A DNA stretch of 64,000 nucleotides from an uncultured Hyphomicrobiales bacterium (GTDB lineage: Bacteria > Pseudomonadota > Alphaproteobacteria > Rhizobiales > Beijerinckiaceae), in assembly GCA_903931945.1 (NCBI GenBank), contig CAIZEI010000151.1, positions 53,406 to 117,405 of the forward strand, given 5' to 3'. Each line of letters starts with the position of its first letter. The first letter of the stretch is position 1. A model generated the notes under the pieces. It searched no databases, was not told the origin of the DNA, and worked only from the letters and a program-made list of their open reading frames with translations. Shown here one piece after another: positions 26,454 to 35,439 of the stretch. The position numbers and the translations under genes were made by a program.

Positions 26454-27398
26454 TCATCTCGCTTCAGCCAGAACCGCCGTCGGACGATAGCCATAGGCGA
26501 GCTCGGAGCGAGGCTCACGTCGCGCCTCGGCGTCCACAATCGTATAGGCGGAACGATCTGCAAACAGCGCTTCAACCACCGCGACATTCATCTTGTGGCC
26601 AGATCTGAAAGAGCGGTAGCGGGCGATCAGCGGCAGCCCGGCCAAAGCCAGATCGCCGACAGCGTCCAGCATCTTGTGGCGGACGAATTCATCGGGAAAG
26701 CGCAGCCCCTCGGGATTCAGAACGCGTTCGCCATCGAGCGCAACAGTATTTTTCAGCGATGCGCCGAGCGCCAGGCCCATTTTCGTCAGCCGCTCGACAT
26801 CGCGCAGGAAGCCGAACGTGCGTGCGCCAGCCAATTCCTGCCGGAAACGGTCGGGGGTCAGATCGAGCCGCTTGCGTTGCCGCCCGATCGGGCCGGCGGC
26901 AAAATCAATCTCAACGTCAAGGCTCAGACCATTGTCGCCGGGACGCAATTCGGAATAGGCGCCGTTATGCTCGACGCGCACAGTCTTGAGCACTTTGACG
27001 AAGCGGCGGGGGGCAGACTGCCTGGCCAGGCCAACACTGTCGATCGCCTCGACAAAAACGGCGGCGGAACCGTCCATAATCGGCACTTCAGGGCCGTCGA
27101 TCTCGATCAGCGCATTGTCGACGCCAAGGCCGGACAGGGCGGACAGCAGGTGCTCAATCGTCGAAACAGACGCATCGTCCTTCTGGCCGATGACCGTACA
27201 CAGCTCGGTCAACGACACCTTGTTCCACCGCGCCTCGATCCGTCTCTCGCGTCCGCCGGGCAGGCCTTTGCGCAAGAATACGACGCCTGTGTTAATGGCG
27301 GCGGGGCGGATAACAATTCTGACGGGTTCATTGGAATGAACCCCGGCGCCGTTCAGTACGACTTGATCGCGCAGGGTCGTCTGATTGCCAAAGTTCAT
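26454..27398 (-). CDS. lpxC: UDP-3-O-acyl-N-acetylglucosamine deacetylase
   Basis: Zinc enzyme for the committed step of lipid A synthesis. With the ATG at 27398 the product is 314 residues, the family length. Zinc ligands: His83 in STIEHLLSAL, His241 and Asp245 in FVRHKMLDAVGDL. His268 in RSGHKMN is the general acid. The Glu of TIEH and the IMDGSA loop are in place. In-frame codons up to 27545 add 49 unconserved residues. In most Hyphomicrobiales lpxC follows ftsZ; here its upstream neighbour is the divergent thiamine operon. Confidence 0.95.
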   Translation of the reverse strand: MNFGNQTTLRDQVVLNGAGVHSNEPVRIVIRPAAINTGVVFLRKGLPGGRERRIEARWNKVSLTELCTVIGQKDDASVSTIEHLLSALSGLGVDNALIEIDGPEVPIMDGSAAVFVEAIDSVGLARQSAPRRFVKVLKTVRVEHNGAYSELRPGDNGLSLDVEIDFAAGPIGRQRKRLDLTPDRFRQELAGARTFGFLRDVERLTKMGLALGASLKNTVALDGERVLNPEGLRFPDEFVRHKMLDAVGDLALAGLPLIARYRSFRSGHKMNVAVVEALFADRSAYTIVDAEARREPRSELAYGYRPTAVLAEAR

Positions 27399-27626
27399 GA
27401 AAATACCGATCCGTATTGCAGCGTTGCGGTTGGAACCGGACGCCGGAATGCGCCAATCCAAATCGCGCCCAGACGGGAGAATCGCTCGCCACATTTGCGC
27501 CACTTGCAACGAGGTTAAGGCTGCGGCGTCCAGATGCAAAATCACTCTTTCTTACATATTGTAACAATAGCCGAATGATCAATAATCCCGAAGTTTCAAT
27601 GGCCGCCCGCATATCGCAGCAGCATA

Positions 27627-27656
27627 TTGACTTGAAATCCCGGACTGCGCTAGATT
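27627..27656 (+). promoter_or_regulatory. Promoter of the thiamine operon
   Basis: TTGACT (27627-27632) and TAGATT (27651-27656) are separated by 18 bases, ending about 10 bases before the TPP riboswitch. That fits a start site just ahead of the aptamer. Confidence 0.5.
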
Positions 27657-27665
27657 CCCGCCATT

Positions 27666-27775
27666 CCAGGGAGATCCTCGACAAGAGGCTGAGAAACCGA
27701 TGGACCGGGCCCGATGGCCCCGTCAGCGCGGAAATCCTTCGAACCTGATCCGGTTGATACCGGCGTAGGGATTGG
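27666..27775 (+). promoter_or_regulatory. TPP riboswitch (THI element)
   Basis: The conserved thiamin-pyrophosphate aptamer words are present in order: GAGGCTGAGAAA (27685-27696), then CCTTCGAACCTGATCCGG and TTGATACCGGCGTAGGGA toward 27771. The insert between holds the variable P3 arm with GGGCCCGATGGCCC. It lies about 70 bases before the thiO start. When TPP is bound, expression of thiO-thiS-thiG-thiE should drop. The short distance to the thiO Shine-Dalgarno suggests translational control, the usual mode in Gram-negatives. Confidence 0.95.
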
Positions 27776-27844
27776 ATTTCGAGCCCGGTCTTCTTGAGCG
27801 CCCTGGTCCAGATCCAAACCTCCGCCTGACCTTGTGGAGGACTC

Positions 27845-29080
27845 TTGGGGCGCTTTGACAGCCAAACTTTCAATGTCGGCGAACGTCTGAAGCCGCCAGC
27901 GACGGCGGGCAACCGGACGCAGTCCGGAGGCGTCCCCCGCGCGGTCGATGTCGGAATCGTGGGCGCGGGCTTCATCGGCCTGTCAATCGGTTGGCGACTG
28001 GCCTTGGCGGGGCTGAGCGTCGCTGTGTTTGACAGGGGAGAGGCAGGCGCGGGCTCCAGTCTCGCGTCGACAGGCATGCTGGCCGCCGCCGCCGAGCACG
28101 AATCGGGCGGCGACGATCTCCTCGCGCTGGCGCGGGAGAGCCAGGAGCAATGGCCGGATTTCCGCTCGGCGCTCGAGACGCAGTCGGGCATGTCGATTGA
28201 CTATCGAAGCGAAGGCACGCTGGTCGTGGCGCTTGCCCGCGACGAAGTCGAACGATTGCGGTTCCGCTTTGACATGCAGCGCCGCGCCGGGCTCGATACG
28301 CAATGGCTGAACGGGGCCGAAGCCCGCGCGCTGGAGCCTTCGCTGAGGGGAAGCGTTGCGGCGGGCGTCTTTTGCCCGGGCGATCATCAGGTCGACCCGC
28401 GATTAATGTCGCCGGCTTTGGCCCAGGCCTTTATCGCTCATGGCGGGCGGTTGTTCGAGAATACCGAAGTGCTCTCATTCGAGCGGACTGCGGGCCGCGC
28501 GTCGGGGCTGGTCACTGCGTCTGGAGCCTGCCAGGCGAAAACCATCATCATCGCCACGGGCGTCTGGGCCGCCGACACACTGGCGCCATTGGGTCTGAAC
28601 ATTCCGGTGCGCCCGCTGAAAGGCCAGGCTCTGGCGCTGCGCGCCAACCGGCAGACCGGCAATCTGAAAAGGATCGTCTGGACGGAACAAATCCATCTGG
28701 CGCCCAAAAGCGATGGTCGCCTGATTGTCGGCGCGACGGTGGAAGACATGGGCTTCAATGCGACAATCACAGCGGGTGGCGCGCTGGCCTTGCTGGAGGG
28801 CGTGCATCGCGCGCTGCCATCCAGCGAAGAAATGGAGATTGAGGCAATCTGGTCGGGCTTCCGTCCGACGTCAGACGATGACGCGCCGATTCTCGGGTCC
28901 GTCGACATTCCCGGTCTGCTGATCGCCACCGGTCACCATCGCAACGGCGTCCTGCTCGCGCCGGCGACCGCGCGCGCCTTTGAAGACCTGCTGCTGCACG
29001 GACAGATGAAAGGCGCCGCCAACCGCTTCGGGCTGACGCGATTCAACAGGATCGATGCAGCGCAAGGAGGCGCGCGATGA
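27845..29080 (+). CDS. thiO: Glycine oxidase ThiO
   Basis: FAD enzyme that oxidises glycine to iminoglycine for the thiazole of thiamine. The 411-residue product starts at TTG 27845, the only codon well placed behind GGAGGACTC. The dinucleotide fold VGIVGAGFIGLSIGWRLA sits at about residues 36-53 after a leader of about 30 residues with no clear function. Other DAO-family marks: STGMLAAAAEHE, RPLKGQALALR and the C-terminal ATGHHRNGVLLAPATA. It begins the riboswitch-controlled operon and overlaps thiS by 4 bases. Confidence 0.93.
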   Translation: MGRFDSQTFNVGERLKPPATAGNRTQSGGVPRAVDVGIVGAGFIGLSIGWRLALAGLSVAVFDRGEAGAGSSLASTGMLAAAAEHESGGDDLLALARESQEQWPDFRSALETQSGMSIDYRSEGTLVVALARDEVERLRFRFDMQRRAGLDTQWLNGAEARALEPSLRGSVAAGVFCPGDHQVDPRLMSPALAQAFIAHGGRLFENTEVLSFERTAGRASGLVTASGACQAKTIIIATGVWAADTLAPLGLNIPVRPLKGQALALRANRQTGNLKRIVWTEQIHLAPKSDGRLIVGATVEDMGFNATITAGGALALLEGVHRALPSSEEMEIEAIWSGFRPTSDDDAPILGSVDIPGLLIATGHHRNGVLLAPATARAFEDLLLHGQMKGAANRFGLTRFNRIDAAQGGAR

Positions 29081-29289
29081 CAATCGTGATCAATGGCGAG
29101 CCGCATGAGAGCCAAGCAGCCAATGTGCTGGAACTCTGGAAGGAATTTACAACGGGCCTCGAGATTGAGGGACCGCAAGGATTCGCCATTGCTCTCAACG
29201 GCGCGCTGGTGCGCAAGACGCAATGGCAGTCAACGCATGTGACGCAGGGCGACCGGATTGAAATCGTGCGCCCGATGCAGGGGGGATGA
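29077..29289 (+). CDS. thiS: Sulfur carrier protein ThiS
   Basis: Ubiquitin-like sulfur carrier, 70 residues, ending in the Gly-Gly needed for thiocarboxylation (RPMQGG). The N-terminal MTIVINGEPHES and central EGPQGFAIALNGALV are typical of the beta-grasp fold. It overlaps thiO by ATGA and ends one base before the thiG ATG, so all three are translationally coupled. It delivers sulfur to ThiG. Confidence 0.95.
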   Translation: MTIVINGEPHESQAANVLELWKEFTTGLEIEGPQGFAIALNGALVRKTQWQSTHVTQGDRIEIVRPMQGG

Positions 29290-30063
29290 ATGGAGACCAA
29301 GGATACGTTGAAGATTGCAGGCGTCGAATTATCCTCGCGGTTGTTCCTCGGCACGGCGGGCTATCCCAACCAGTCCCTTATGACCGAGGCCGTCGTCGCG
29401 AGCGGCTGTGAGATCGTGACCATGTCGATCCGGCGGGTGTCGCTCGACCGGCGGGGCTCGGACACTCTGACGCTGCTGAAATCTTATCGCTTTCTTCCCA
29501 ATACGGCGGGATGCGAGACCGCGCGCGACGCGATCCTCACCGCCGAACTCGCGCGCGAGGCCTTGGGCACAAACTGGATCAAGGTCGAGGTCATCGGCAA
29601 TCGCGAGATGCTTTATCCCGATGTCGTCGAACTGCTGGAGGCGACGCGCCATCTCGTCGATGACGGCTTTGTGGTGCTGCCCTATTGCACGGACGATCCT
29701 GTGGTTTGCCAGCGTCTGGCCGATCTCGGCGCGGCTGCCGTCATGCCGATGGGTTCGCTCATCGGCTCCGGCATGGGCGTCGCCAATCCCGCCAATCTTG
29801 AGTTGATTTGCAAGCGCTCTCCTGTGCCCGTTGTTGTCGATGCGGGGATCGGCACCGCGTCCGACGCCGCCATTGCGATGGAGCTTGGCGCCTCTGCAGT
29901 GCTGCTCAATACGGCCGTCGCGAAGGCGGACGATCCGGTGATGATGGCCGCCGCCATGCGCTATGCCGTCGAGGCGGGGCGGCTGTCGTTTCGCGCCGGG
30001 CGTATACCGAAACGCGGCCGGGCCGAACCCTCGAGCCCGCAATTTGGCCTTGTGGGATCGTGA
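29290..30063 (+). CDS. thiG: Thiazole synthase ThiG
   Basis: Builds the thiamine thiazole from deoxyxylulose phosphate, ThiS thiocarboxylate and iminoglycine. The 257-residue TIM-barrel has [12 protein letters not shown] at the start, the Schiff-base lysine in [10 protein letters not shown] (Lys98), the phosphate-binding [11 protein letters not shown] and [12 protein letters not shown] motifs, and a normal tail. ATG follows the thiS stop directly. Its stop overlaps the thiE GTG. Confidence 0.97.
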   Translation: METKDTLKIAGVELSSRLFLGTAGYPNQSLMTEAVVASGCEIVTMSIRRVSLDRRGSDTLTLLKSYRFLPNTAGCETARDAILTAELAREALGTNWIKVEVIGNREMLYPDVVELLEATRHLVDDGFVVLPYCTDDPVVCQRLADLGAAAVMPMGSLIGSGMGVANPANLELICKRSPVPVVVDAGIGTASDAAIAMELGASAVLLNTAVAKADDPVMMAAAMRYAVEAGRLSFRAGRIPKRGRAEPSSPQFGLVGS

Positions 30064-30683
30064 CCGGCGACCGGCTTCCGTGTTCGCTGCTTGCGGTCAC
30101 AGACCGAACGCAATCGCATTTTGCCCTTGACGAGCAGGTTGCCGGTCTGCTGTCCGGCGGCGCGCGCTGGCTCTGGTTTCGCGAAAAGGACCTGCCCCGT
30201 CCTGAGCGGCGCGAACTTGCGACACGGCTCTTGACAATGGTCCGGATTGCCGGGGGGCGTTTGACTCTCGGCGGCGACATGGAACTTGCCTGCGAAATTG
30301 GCGCGGACGCCGTCCACCTCTCAACGCCCGCCGACGCCCGTCTGGCGCGCCGACGCCTTGGCGCGACAGCGCTGGTGGGCGTGTCGGCTCATCGGCTGGA
30401 AGACGTAGCTGAAGCCCTTATCGCGGGCGCGAATTATGTCACGCTCAGCCCCATTTTTTTAACTTCAAGCAAGCCCGGTTATGGGCCAGCGTTGGGCCTG
30501 TCGGCTTTGATGGACTCCGCCCGAATGAACATCCACGTTCTGGCGCTGGGGGGCGTGGAGGCCCAGAGCATCGCCGCCGTCAAATCCGCTGGCGCGGCGG
30601 GGGTCGCAGTTATGGGCGCATTGATGCGCGCATCCAGGCCTGCAGAATGTGCGGCTGCGATGTTGCGGGCCTGGGAAGCGTAA
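30060..30683 (+). CDS. thiE: Thiamine phosphate synthase ThiE (divergent)
   Basis: Joins the thiamine pyrimidine and thiazole. I start at GTG 30060, which overlaps the thiG stop as GTGA, giving 207 residues ([17 protein letters not shown]...). Family marks: [47 protein letters not shown], the [18 protein letters not shown] phosphate loop and [14 protein letters not shown]. It departs from typical ThiE in having GGDMELA where most have NDR and in FRE instead of QLR at the pyrimidine site, so it may be TenI-like. Its place as last gene of the TPP-controlled operon supports a thiamine role. Confidence 0.85.
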   Translation: MTGDRLPCSLLAVTDRTQSHFALDEQVAGLLSGGARWLWFREKDLPRPERRELATRLLTMVRIAGGRLTLGGDMELACEIGADAVHLSTPADARLARRRLGATALVGVSAHRLEDVAEALIAGANYVTLSPIFLTSSKPGYGPALGLSALMDSARMNIHVLALGGVEAQSIAAVKSAGAAGVAVMGALMRASRPAECAAAMLRAWEA

Positions 30684-31017
30684 AGGCTGACGTCAGGATA
30701 CAGCAGAACCGTTTGCGCCGCTTTCCACCTGCTGCAAAACGCCGTATCCAATGCCGATCAAGGCAGGCGACATGCGGCTGGCGCCAAGGACAGTCGCCCC
30801 GGCCCTTGCCGCGACCAGCGATTCCCGACGCTGATTTCCTGAATGTGCTGAAGGCGTTCCAGGCTATGGGCGTGGTGAAAGCCAGTGACGCCAACAATGG
30901 CCGCTAAATCGATTTGAGCCTTCTCAAACAGGCGACGACGCCCCGTCAAAAGCCGCTTGGGCGCAATGCCGGCTTTATGTATAAACGGCGTCAGACGGCA
31001 AACCGGAGGCCAAATTC
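30684..31017. other. Intergenic stretch, no gene seen
   Basis: About 330 bases between thiE and the old-yellow-enzyme gene. It should hold the promoter of the latter, whose ribosome-binding sequence CCGGAGGCC is at 31003-31011. Short open frames here lack start signals and known sequence. No hairpin terminator is obvious after thiE. Confidence 0.4.
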
Positions 31018-32067
31018 ATGCCCAGTCTTTTCGATCCTCTCGCGCTTGGCCCGATCACGCTGAACAATCGCATCGTCATGGCCCCGATGACCCGGTCGAG
31101 AAATGACGATGAAGGTTGCCCTACAGCCATTATGGCCGACTATTACGGACAGCGCGCCAGCGCGGGCCTCATTTTATCCGAGGCGACCTATGTGTCGCCA
31201 GCAGCCAAAGGCTATTCGCGCATTCCCGGCCTTCATTCGCAGGCTCAGGTGGAGGCCTGGCGCCGGGTTGTCGCAGCCGTCCACGCGAGGGGCGGCAAAA
31301 TCTTCGCGCAATTATTCCATACCGGGCGGGTCGCCGTGCCACAATTGCTGCCGGCGGGAGCGCAGCCCGTCGCACCCTCGGCAATCGCGATCAAGGGGAA
31401 GAATTACACCGACTTCGGCCCCATCGATTACGTCGTTCCACGCGCGCTGGAATCTGACGAAATTCCCGGCGTCGCCGCTGAATTTGGGGCGGCCGCGAAG
31501 AATGCGCTCGCCGCCGGTTTCGATGGCGTCGAATTGCACGCGGCGTCCGGCTATCTCGTGCATCAATTCCTCGATCCCACGATCAACACGCGGACGGATG
31601 CCTACGGCGGCAGCGTCGCCAACCGCATCCGCTTTTTGCTGGAGGCGCTGGATTCGATGATCGCCGCAACGGGCAGGGCGCGCGTCGGAATCAAGATTTC
31701 GCCACGAATCAAATTCAACGACGTGATCGAGCCCGACGCCGAGGAAGTCTATCCGGCGCTGGCGCGCGAGCTATCTTCGCGCGGGATCGCCTATCTGCAT
31801 GTCGCGCAGCAGGGCGCCTATGAGGCGCACAAACATCTGCGGCCGCTGTTCAAGGGCGTCTATTTCGCCGGGGCGGGCTTCGATCAGGCCAGCGGCGAAG
31901 CGATGCTGACGAACGGCGGGGCCGATGCGATCGTCTTTGGCAAGCTGTATGTTTCGAATCCCGATCTCGTCAGACGTTTCCGTGAAGGGCTGGCGCTTGC
32001 CGAAGGGGATTCCAAAACCCATTACAGCAAGGGGCCTGAGGGGTACGTGGATTATCCCGAGGCGTAG
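31018..32067 (+). CDS. Old yellow enzyme family alkene reductase (NemA-like)
   Basis: FMN-dependent NAD(P)H oxidoreductase, 349 residues, that reduces activated C=C bonds or nitro groups. Family marks: MPSLFDPLALGPITLNNRIVMAPMTRSR at the N-terminus, AQLFHTGRVA, FGAAAKNALAAGFDGVELHAASGYLVHQF (with the substrate His), DPTINTRTDAYGGSV, RVGIKISP and the FMN phosphate motif in DAIVFGKLYVSNPDLV. The start follows a clear CCGGAGG. A perfect inverted repeat just after its stop may end the transcript. Confidence 0.93.
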   Translation: MPSLFDPLALGPITLNNRIVMAPMTRSRNDDEGCPTAIMADYYGQRASAGLILSEATYVSPAAKGYSRIPGLHSQAQVEAWRRVVAAVHARGGKIFAQLFHTGRVAVPQLLPAGAQPVAPSAIAIKGKNYTDFGPIDYVVPRALESDEIPGVAAEFGAAAKNALAAGFDGVELHAASGYLVHQFLDPTINTRTDAYGGSVANRIRFLLEALDSMIAATGRARVGIKISPRIKFNDVIEPDAEEVYPALARELSSRGIAYLHVAQQGAYEAHKHLRPLFKGVYFAGAGFDQASGEAMLTNGGADAIVFGKLYVSNPDLVRRFREGLALAEGDSKTHYSKGPEGYVDYPEA

Positions 32068-32081
32068 AGGCGAGGAGAGTC

Positions 32082-32128
32082 AGTAGGCAGTAGGCAGTAA
32101 GATCAAACCCTACTGCCTACTGCCTACT
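32082..32128. repeat. Perfect 18-base CAGTAGG inverted repeat
   Basis: AGTAGGCAGTAGGCAGTA (32082-32099) is followed after 11 bases by its exact reverse complement (32111-32128). The arms themselves are tandem AGTAGGC units. A related set lies at 1718-1792. The strong hairpin follows the old-yellow-enzyme stop and precedes the FtsB-like gene, so it may terminate the former. Confidence 0.85.
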
Positions 32129-32178
32129 CCCCACTGCCCACTCACCATTCCTTAACCAAACCTTGCCATGGTGCTCCC

Positions 32179-32517
32179 ATGGTTATCCGGTCCGGCCTTC
32201 GCGCAATTGTGTTTCCGCTGGCGCTTTATGCGTTCTCCGGCGGCGTCACGGCCTATTTCATCTGGCACGCGGATAATGGCGATCGCGGCCTGAAAGCCAA
32301 AGCGATCTACAAGGACAAAATTCAGGCGCTGGCGGCGCAACTTGCCGATTTGCAGACGCAGCGCGCCGCAATCGAACTGAAAATCAATCAATTCCAGACC
32401 CAGTCGGTGGATCGCGACCTGCTGGAAGAAGCGGCCCGCGCCGACCTTGGCGTCGCCCATCGCAACGAACTCGTGGTCATGCTCCCGCAAGTCCCGACGT
32501 CGCCCAAAAATAACTGA
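32179..32517 (+). CDS. Septum formation initiator family protein (FtsB/DivIC-like)
   Basis: A 112-residue single-pass membrane protein. Residues 8-28 form the membrane segment (AIVFPLALYAFSGGVTAYFIW). Residues 40-80 form a coiled coil (KDKIQALAAQLADLQTQRAAIELKI), then DRDLLEEAARADLGVAHRNELVVM, the FtsB/DivIC ending. In the divisome such proteins pair with FtsL and FtsQ. In Hyphomicrobiales the gene usually lies just before pdhA, as here. Confidence 0.9.
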   Translation: MVIRSGLRAIVFPLALYAFSGGVTAYFIWHADNGDRGLKAKAIYKDKIQALAAQLADLQTQRAAIELKINQFQTQSVDRDLLEEAARADLGVAHRNELVVMLPQVPTSPKNN

Positions 32518-32679
32518 AATAGAGTTATTTTTTCTTCATAACCTATTATCGGTTAAACACAAAAAATGCTCATGTTTTTAAGAACTTGGACCAAAAAATA
32601 AAACGGGGCGATGGCCTCGATTCTTTTTGCGGCTTCGTCTATGTTCCCCGCCGGAAGAAGCGTCCCCAGAGGTCCATTC
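32518..32679 (+). promoter_or_regulatory. AT-rich region upstream of pdhA
   Basis: About 160 bases, much more AT-rich than its neighbours, with an inverted repeat TAACC...GGTTA (32540-32556, 7-base spacer). It probably contains the pdh promoter and perhaps a regulator site. No motif is firmly assignable. Confidence 0.4.
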
Positions 32680-33702
32680 ATGGCAATAGCCGCCCGCGCA
32701 AAATCAGCCAAATCCGCGTCAGTTCCCGCTGCGGCGCCCCCCGCGTTGACGCGGGATCAGGAAATATTCGCCTATCGCGAAATGTTGTTGATCCGCCGCT
32801 TCGAGGAAAAGGCTGGCCAGCTCTATGGCATGGGTCTGATCGGCGGCTTCTGCCATCTTTACATCGGTCAGGAAGCGGTCGTCGTGGGGATGCAGCTGGC
32901 GATGAAAAAGGGCGATCAAATGATCACCGGCTATCGCGATCACGGCCATATGCTGGCTTGCGGCATCGACCCAAAAGGCGTCATGGCGGAGTTGACCGGA
33001 CGGCGCGGCGGCCTGTCCAAGGGCAAGGGCGGCTCGATGCACATGTTCTCGAAAGAGAAACATTTTTACGGCGGTCATGGCATTGTCGGCGCGCAGGTTT
33101 CGCTTGGCACCGGCCTCGCCTTCGCCAACGCCTATCGCAAGAATGGTTCGGTCTCCGTGGCCTATTTCGGCGATGGCGCGGCCAATCAGGGTCAGGTTTA
33201 TGAGAGCTTCAACATTGCGGAATTGTGGAAGCTGCCGGTCGTTTTTGTGATTGAAAACAATCGCTACGCCATGGGCACCGCAGTCACGCGCGCCTCCGCC
33301 CAGCAGGATTTTTCACGCCGCGGCATTTCCTTCAACATTCCGGGCGAACAGGTTGATGGCATGGATGTGCGCGCGGTGAAAGCCGCCGCAGAAAAGGCGC
33401 TGGCCTGGGCGCGTGAGGGCAAAGGCCCCTTTATTCTGGAAATGCAGACCTACCGCTACCGCGGCCATTCCATGTCCGACCCGGCCAAATACCGCACCAA
33501 GGAAGAGGTGCAGAAGATGCGCGAGGAGCATGATCCCATCGAGCAGGTCAGCGCCCGGATGCTGCGCGAAAAACGCGCGAAGGAAGATGAGTTGAAGGCG
33601 ATCGACCAGACGGTGCGCGCCATCGTCAATGAAGCGGCTGAATTTGCCAGCCATAATCCCGAGCCCGATGTGTCGGAGCTCTGGACGGACATTCTGGCTT
33701 AA
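32680..33702 (+). CDS. pdhA: Pyruvate dehydrogenase E1 component, alpha subunit
   Basis: Thiamine-diphosphate subunit of pyruvate dehydrogenase, 340 residues from the ATG at 32680 (earlier in-frame ATGs lack conserved residues; AGAGG lies upstream). Family marks: [23 protein letters not shown], the GGSMHMFS loop, the TPP motif [15 protein letters not shown] and [20 protein letters not shown]. The N-terminal 25 residues are Ala/Lys-rich and flexible. It is first of the pdhA-pdhB-...-pdhC-lpdA series and pairs with the beta subunit from the next gene. Confidence 0.96.
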   Translation: MAIAARAKSAKSASVPAAAPPALTRDQEIFAYREMLLIRRFEEKAGQLYGMGLIGGFCHLYIGQEAVVVGMQLAMKKGDQMITGYRDHGHMLACGIDPKGVMAELTGRRGGLSKGKGGSMHMFSKEKHFYGGHGIVGAQVSLGTGLAFANAYRKNGSVSVAYFGDGAANQGQVYESFNIAELWKLPVVFVIENNRYAMGTAVTRASAQQDFSRRGISFNIPGEQVDGMDVRAVKAAAEKALAWAREGKGPFILEMQTYRYRGHSMSDPAKYRTKEEVQKMREEHDPIEQVSARMLREKRAKEDELKAIDQTVRAIVNEAAEFASHNPEPDVSELWTDILA

Positions 33703-33725
33703 TCGGGTCGCGGGGAACAGCAACC

Positions 33726-35096
33726 ATGGCTACCAACATTCTCATGCCTGCCCTGTCGCCAACGATGGAGCAGGGAAAACTCGCCAAATGGCTTAAAAAG
33801 GTCGGCGACAAGATCAAATCGGGCGATGTGATCGCCGAAATAGAAACCGACAAGGCGACGATGGAGGTCGAGGCCGTCGACGAGGGCGTGCTGTCGAGCA
33901 TTCTCGTCGCCGACGGAACCGAGAATGTCGCGGTCAATACGCCGATTGGCGTGATCGCGGGGGAAGGCGAGGACGCATCCGCAGCCCCCGTACAAGTTGC
34001 GTCCGCAGCGCCGTCTACGCCTGCCGCAACGCCCGAGCCCGCACCCGCGGTCGTTCACACTGCGCCGGTTCATGCGCAGGCTCATGCGGTCGAAGAGATT
34101 CCGGCAGGAACGGAAATGGTTCTGATAACCATGCGCGAAGCCCTTCGCGACGCCATGGCCGAAGAAATGCGACGCGACGACAACGTTTTCGTCATGGGCG
34201 AGGAGGTCGCCGAATATCAGGGCGCGTACAAGGTCACGCAGGGACTGCTGCAGGAGTTCGGGCCGCGCCGCGTGGTCGATACGCCCATCACGGAACACGG
34301 TTTTACCGGCGTTGGCGTCGGCGCGGCGATGACGGGCCTGCGCCCGATTGTTGAATTCATGACGTGGAATTTCTCGATGCAGGCGATGGATCAGATCGTC
34401 AATTCCGCAGCCAAGACGCTTTACATGTCTGGCGGTCAGATGGGCTGCCCGATCGTGTTCCGCGGCCCCAACGGCGCCGCCGCCCGCGTCGCGGCGCAGC
34501 ACAGCCAATGCTACGCCGCCTGGTATTCGCAAATCCCCGGCCTGTCCGTCGTGATGCCCTCGAACGCCAGCGATGCGAAGGGCCTGCTGAAATCGGCCAT
34601 TCGCGATAACAATCCGGTGATTTTTCTGGAAAATGAAATCCTCTACGGGCAGAGCGGCGAAGTGCCGAAGCTCGATGAATTTCTGATCCCCATCGGCAAG
34701 GCGCGCGTCCACCGTGCGGGCAAGGATGTGACGCTGGTGTCCTTTGGCATCGGCATGACCTATTGCATCAAGGCTGCGGACGAACTCGCCAAGGAAGGCG
34801 TCGAGGCCGAGATTATCGACCTGCGAACCATCCGCCCGATGGATACTGAAACAGTCGTCCGCTCGATCATGAAAACGGGCCGCTGCGTGGCTGTTGAGGA
34901 GGGCTGGCCGCAATCGGGCGTCACCGCTGAAATCGGCATGCGGATTATGGAAGCCGCGTTCGATTATCTCGACGCGCCGGTCGCGCGTGTGACAGGCAAG
35001 GATGTGCCCATGCCTTATGCGGCCAATCTTGAGAAGCTCGCGCTGCCGACTGTCAGCGATGTCGTCCGCGCGGCGAAGGCGGTTTTGTACCGGTAG
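33726..35096 (+). CDS. pdhB: Pyruvate dehydrogenase E1 component, beta subunit, with N-terminal lipoyl domain
   Basis: A 456-residue E1 beta subunit. Residues 1-80 are a lipoyl domain ([20 protein letters not shown], lipoylated Lys in ETDKATMEV). Residues 85-130 are an Ala/Pro linker. The rest is the transketolase-like beta subunit: [55 protein letters not shown] and the C-terminal DLRTIRPMD. The lipoyl domain is very like that of pdhC at 36055. A lipoyl-bearing E1 beta is usual in alphaproteobacteria. Start follows pdhA by 23 bases. Confidence 0.97.
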   Translation: MATNILMPALSPTMEQGKLAKWLKKVGDKIKSGDVIAEIETDKATMEVEAVDEGVLSSILVADGTENVAVNTPIGVIAGEGEDASAAPVQVASAAPSTPAATPEPAPAVVHTAPVHAQAHAVEEIPAGTEMVLITMREALRDAMAEEMRRDDNVFVMGEEVAEYQGAYKVTQGLLQEFGPRRVVDTPITEHGFTGVGVGAAMTGLRPIVEFMTWNFSMQAMDQIVNSAAKTLYMSGGQMGCPIVFRGPNGAAARVAAQHSQCYAAWYSQIPGLSVVMPSNASDAKGLLKSAIRDNNPVIFLENEILYGQSGEVPKLDEFLIPIGKARVHRAGKDVTLVSFGIGMTYCIKAADELAKEGVEAEIIDLRTIRPMDTETVVRSIMKTGRCVAVEEGWPQSGVTAEIGMRIMEAAFDYLDAPVARVTGKDVPMPYAANLEKLALPTVSDVVRAAKAVLYR

Positions 35097-35101
35097 GTCC
35101 A

Positions 35102-35422
35102 ATGTCCGAGCCCCAGGTCTCCCAAAGCGTAGTCGCTCAACCCCTCGTCGAGGAGCTTCCCCTGCCGTTCGACGCCAATCTGTTTGGCGGCAAGGAAGTG
35201 TTGCGCGCCTTCGTTATCAATGGCGAATTGCAGGTGACGCTCGATGACGCTTTTGAGGACACTGCCGTCTGGGGCGTCATGCTGGTCGATATCGCGCGGC
35301 ATATTGTCACCATGCGCGAGCGCGCCACAAAGCTCCCGCGCAGCCAGATTTTGCGCGACATCGGCCAGAGTTTCGACCAGGAATGGTTGAACGCCGAGGA
35401 TGAAGCGGCGGCAGGCGGATGA
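35102..35422 (+). CDS. DUF5076 family protein
   Basis: A 106-residue cytoplasmic protein with the DUF5076 pattern: a Leu-rich N-terminus, GGKEVLRAFVINGELQVTLDD, WGVMLVDIARHIVTM and ILRDIGQSFDQEW. It starts five bases after pdhB. The family is, from memory, often found within pyruvate dehydrogenase operons of this group, which suggests a link with the complex, but its role is not known. Downstream is a Uma2 gene that splits it from pdhC. Confidence 0.75.
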   Translation: MSEPQVSQSVVAQPLVEELPLPFDANLFGGKEVLRAFVINGELQVTLDDAFEDTAVWGVMLVDIARHIVTMRERATKLPRSQILRDIGQSFDQEWLNAEDEAAAGG

Positions 35423-35439
35423 TCGAGGGGAGCGTGACG

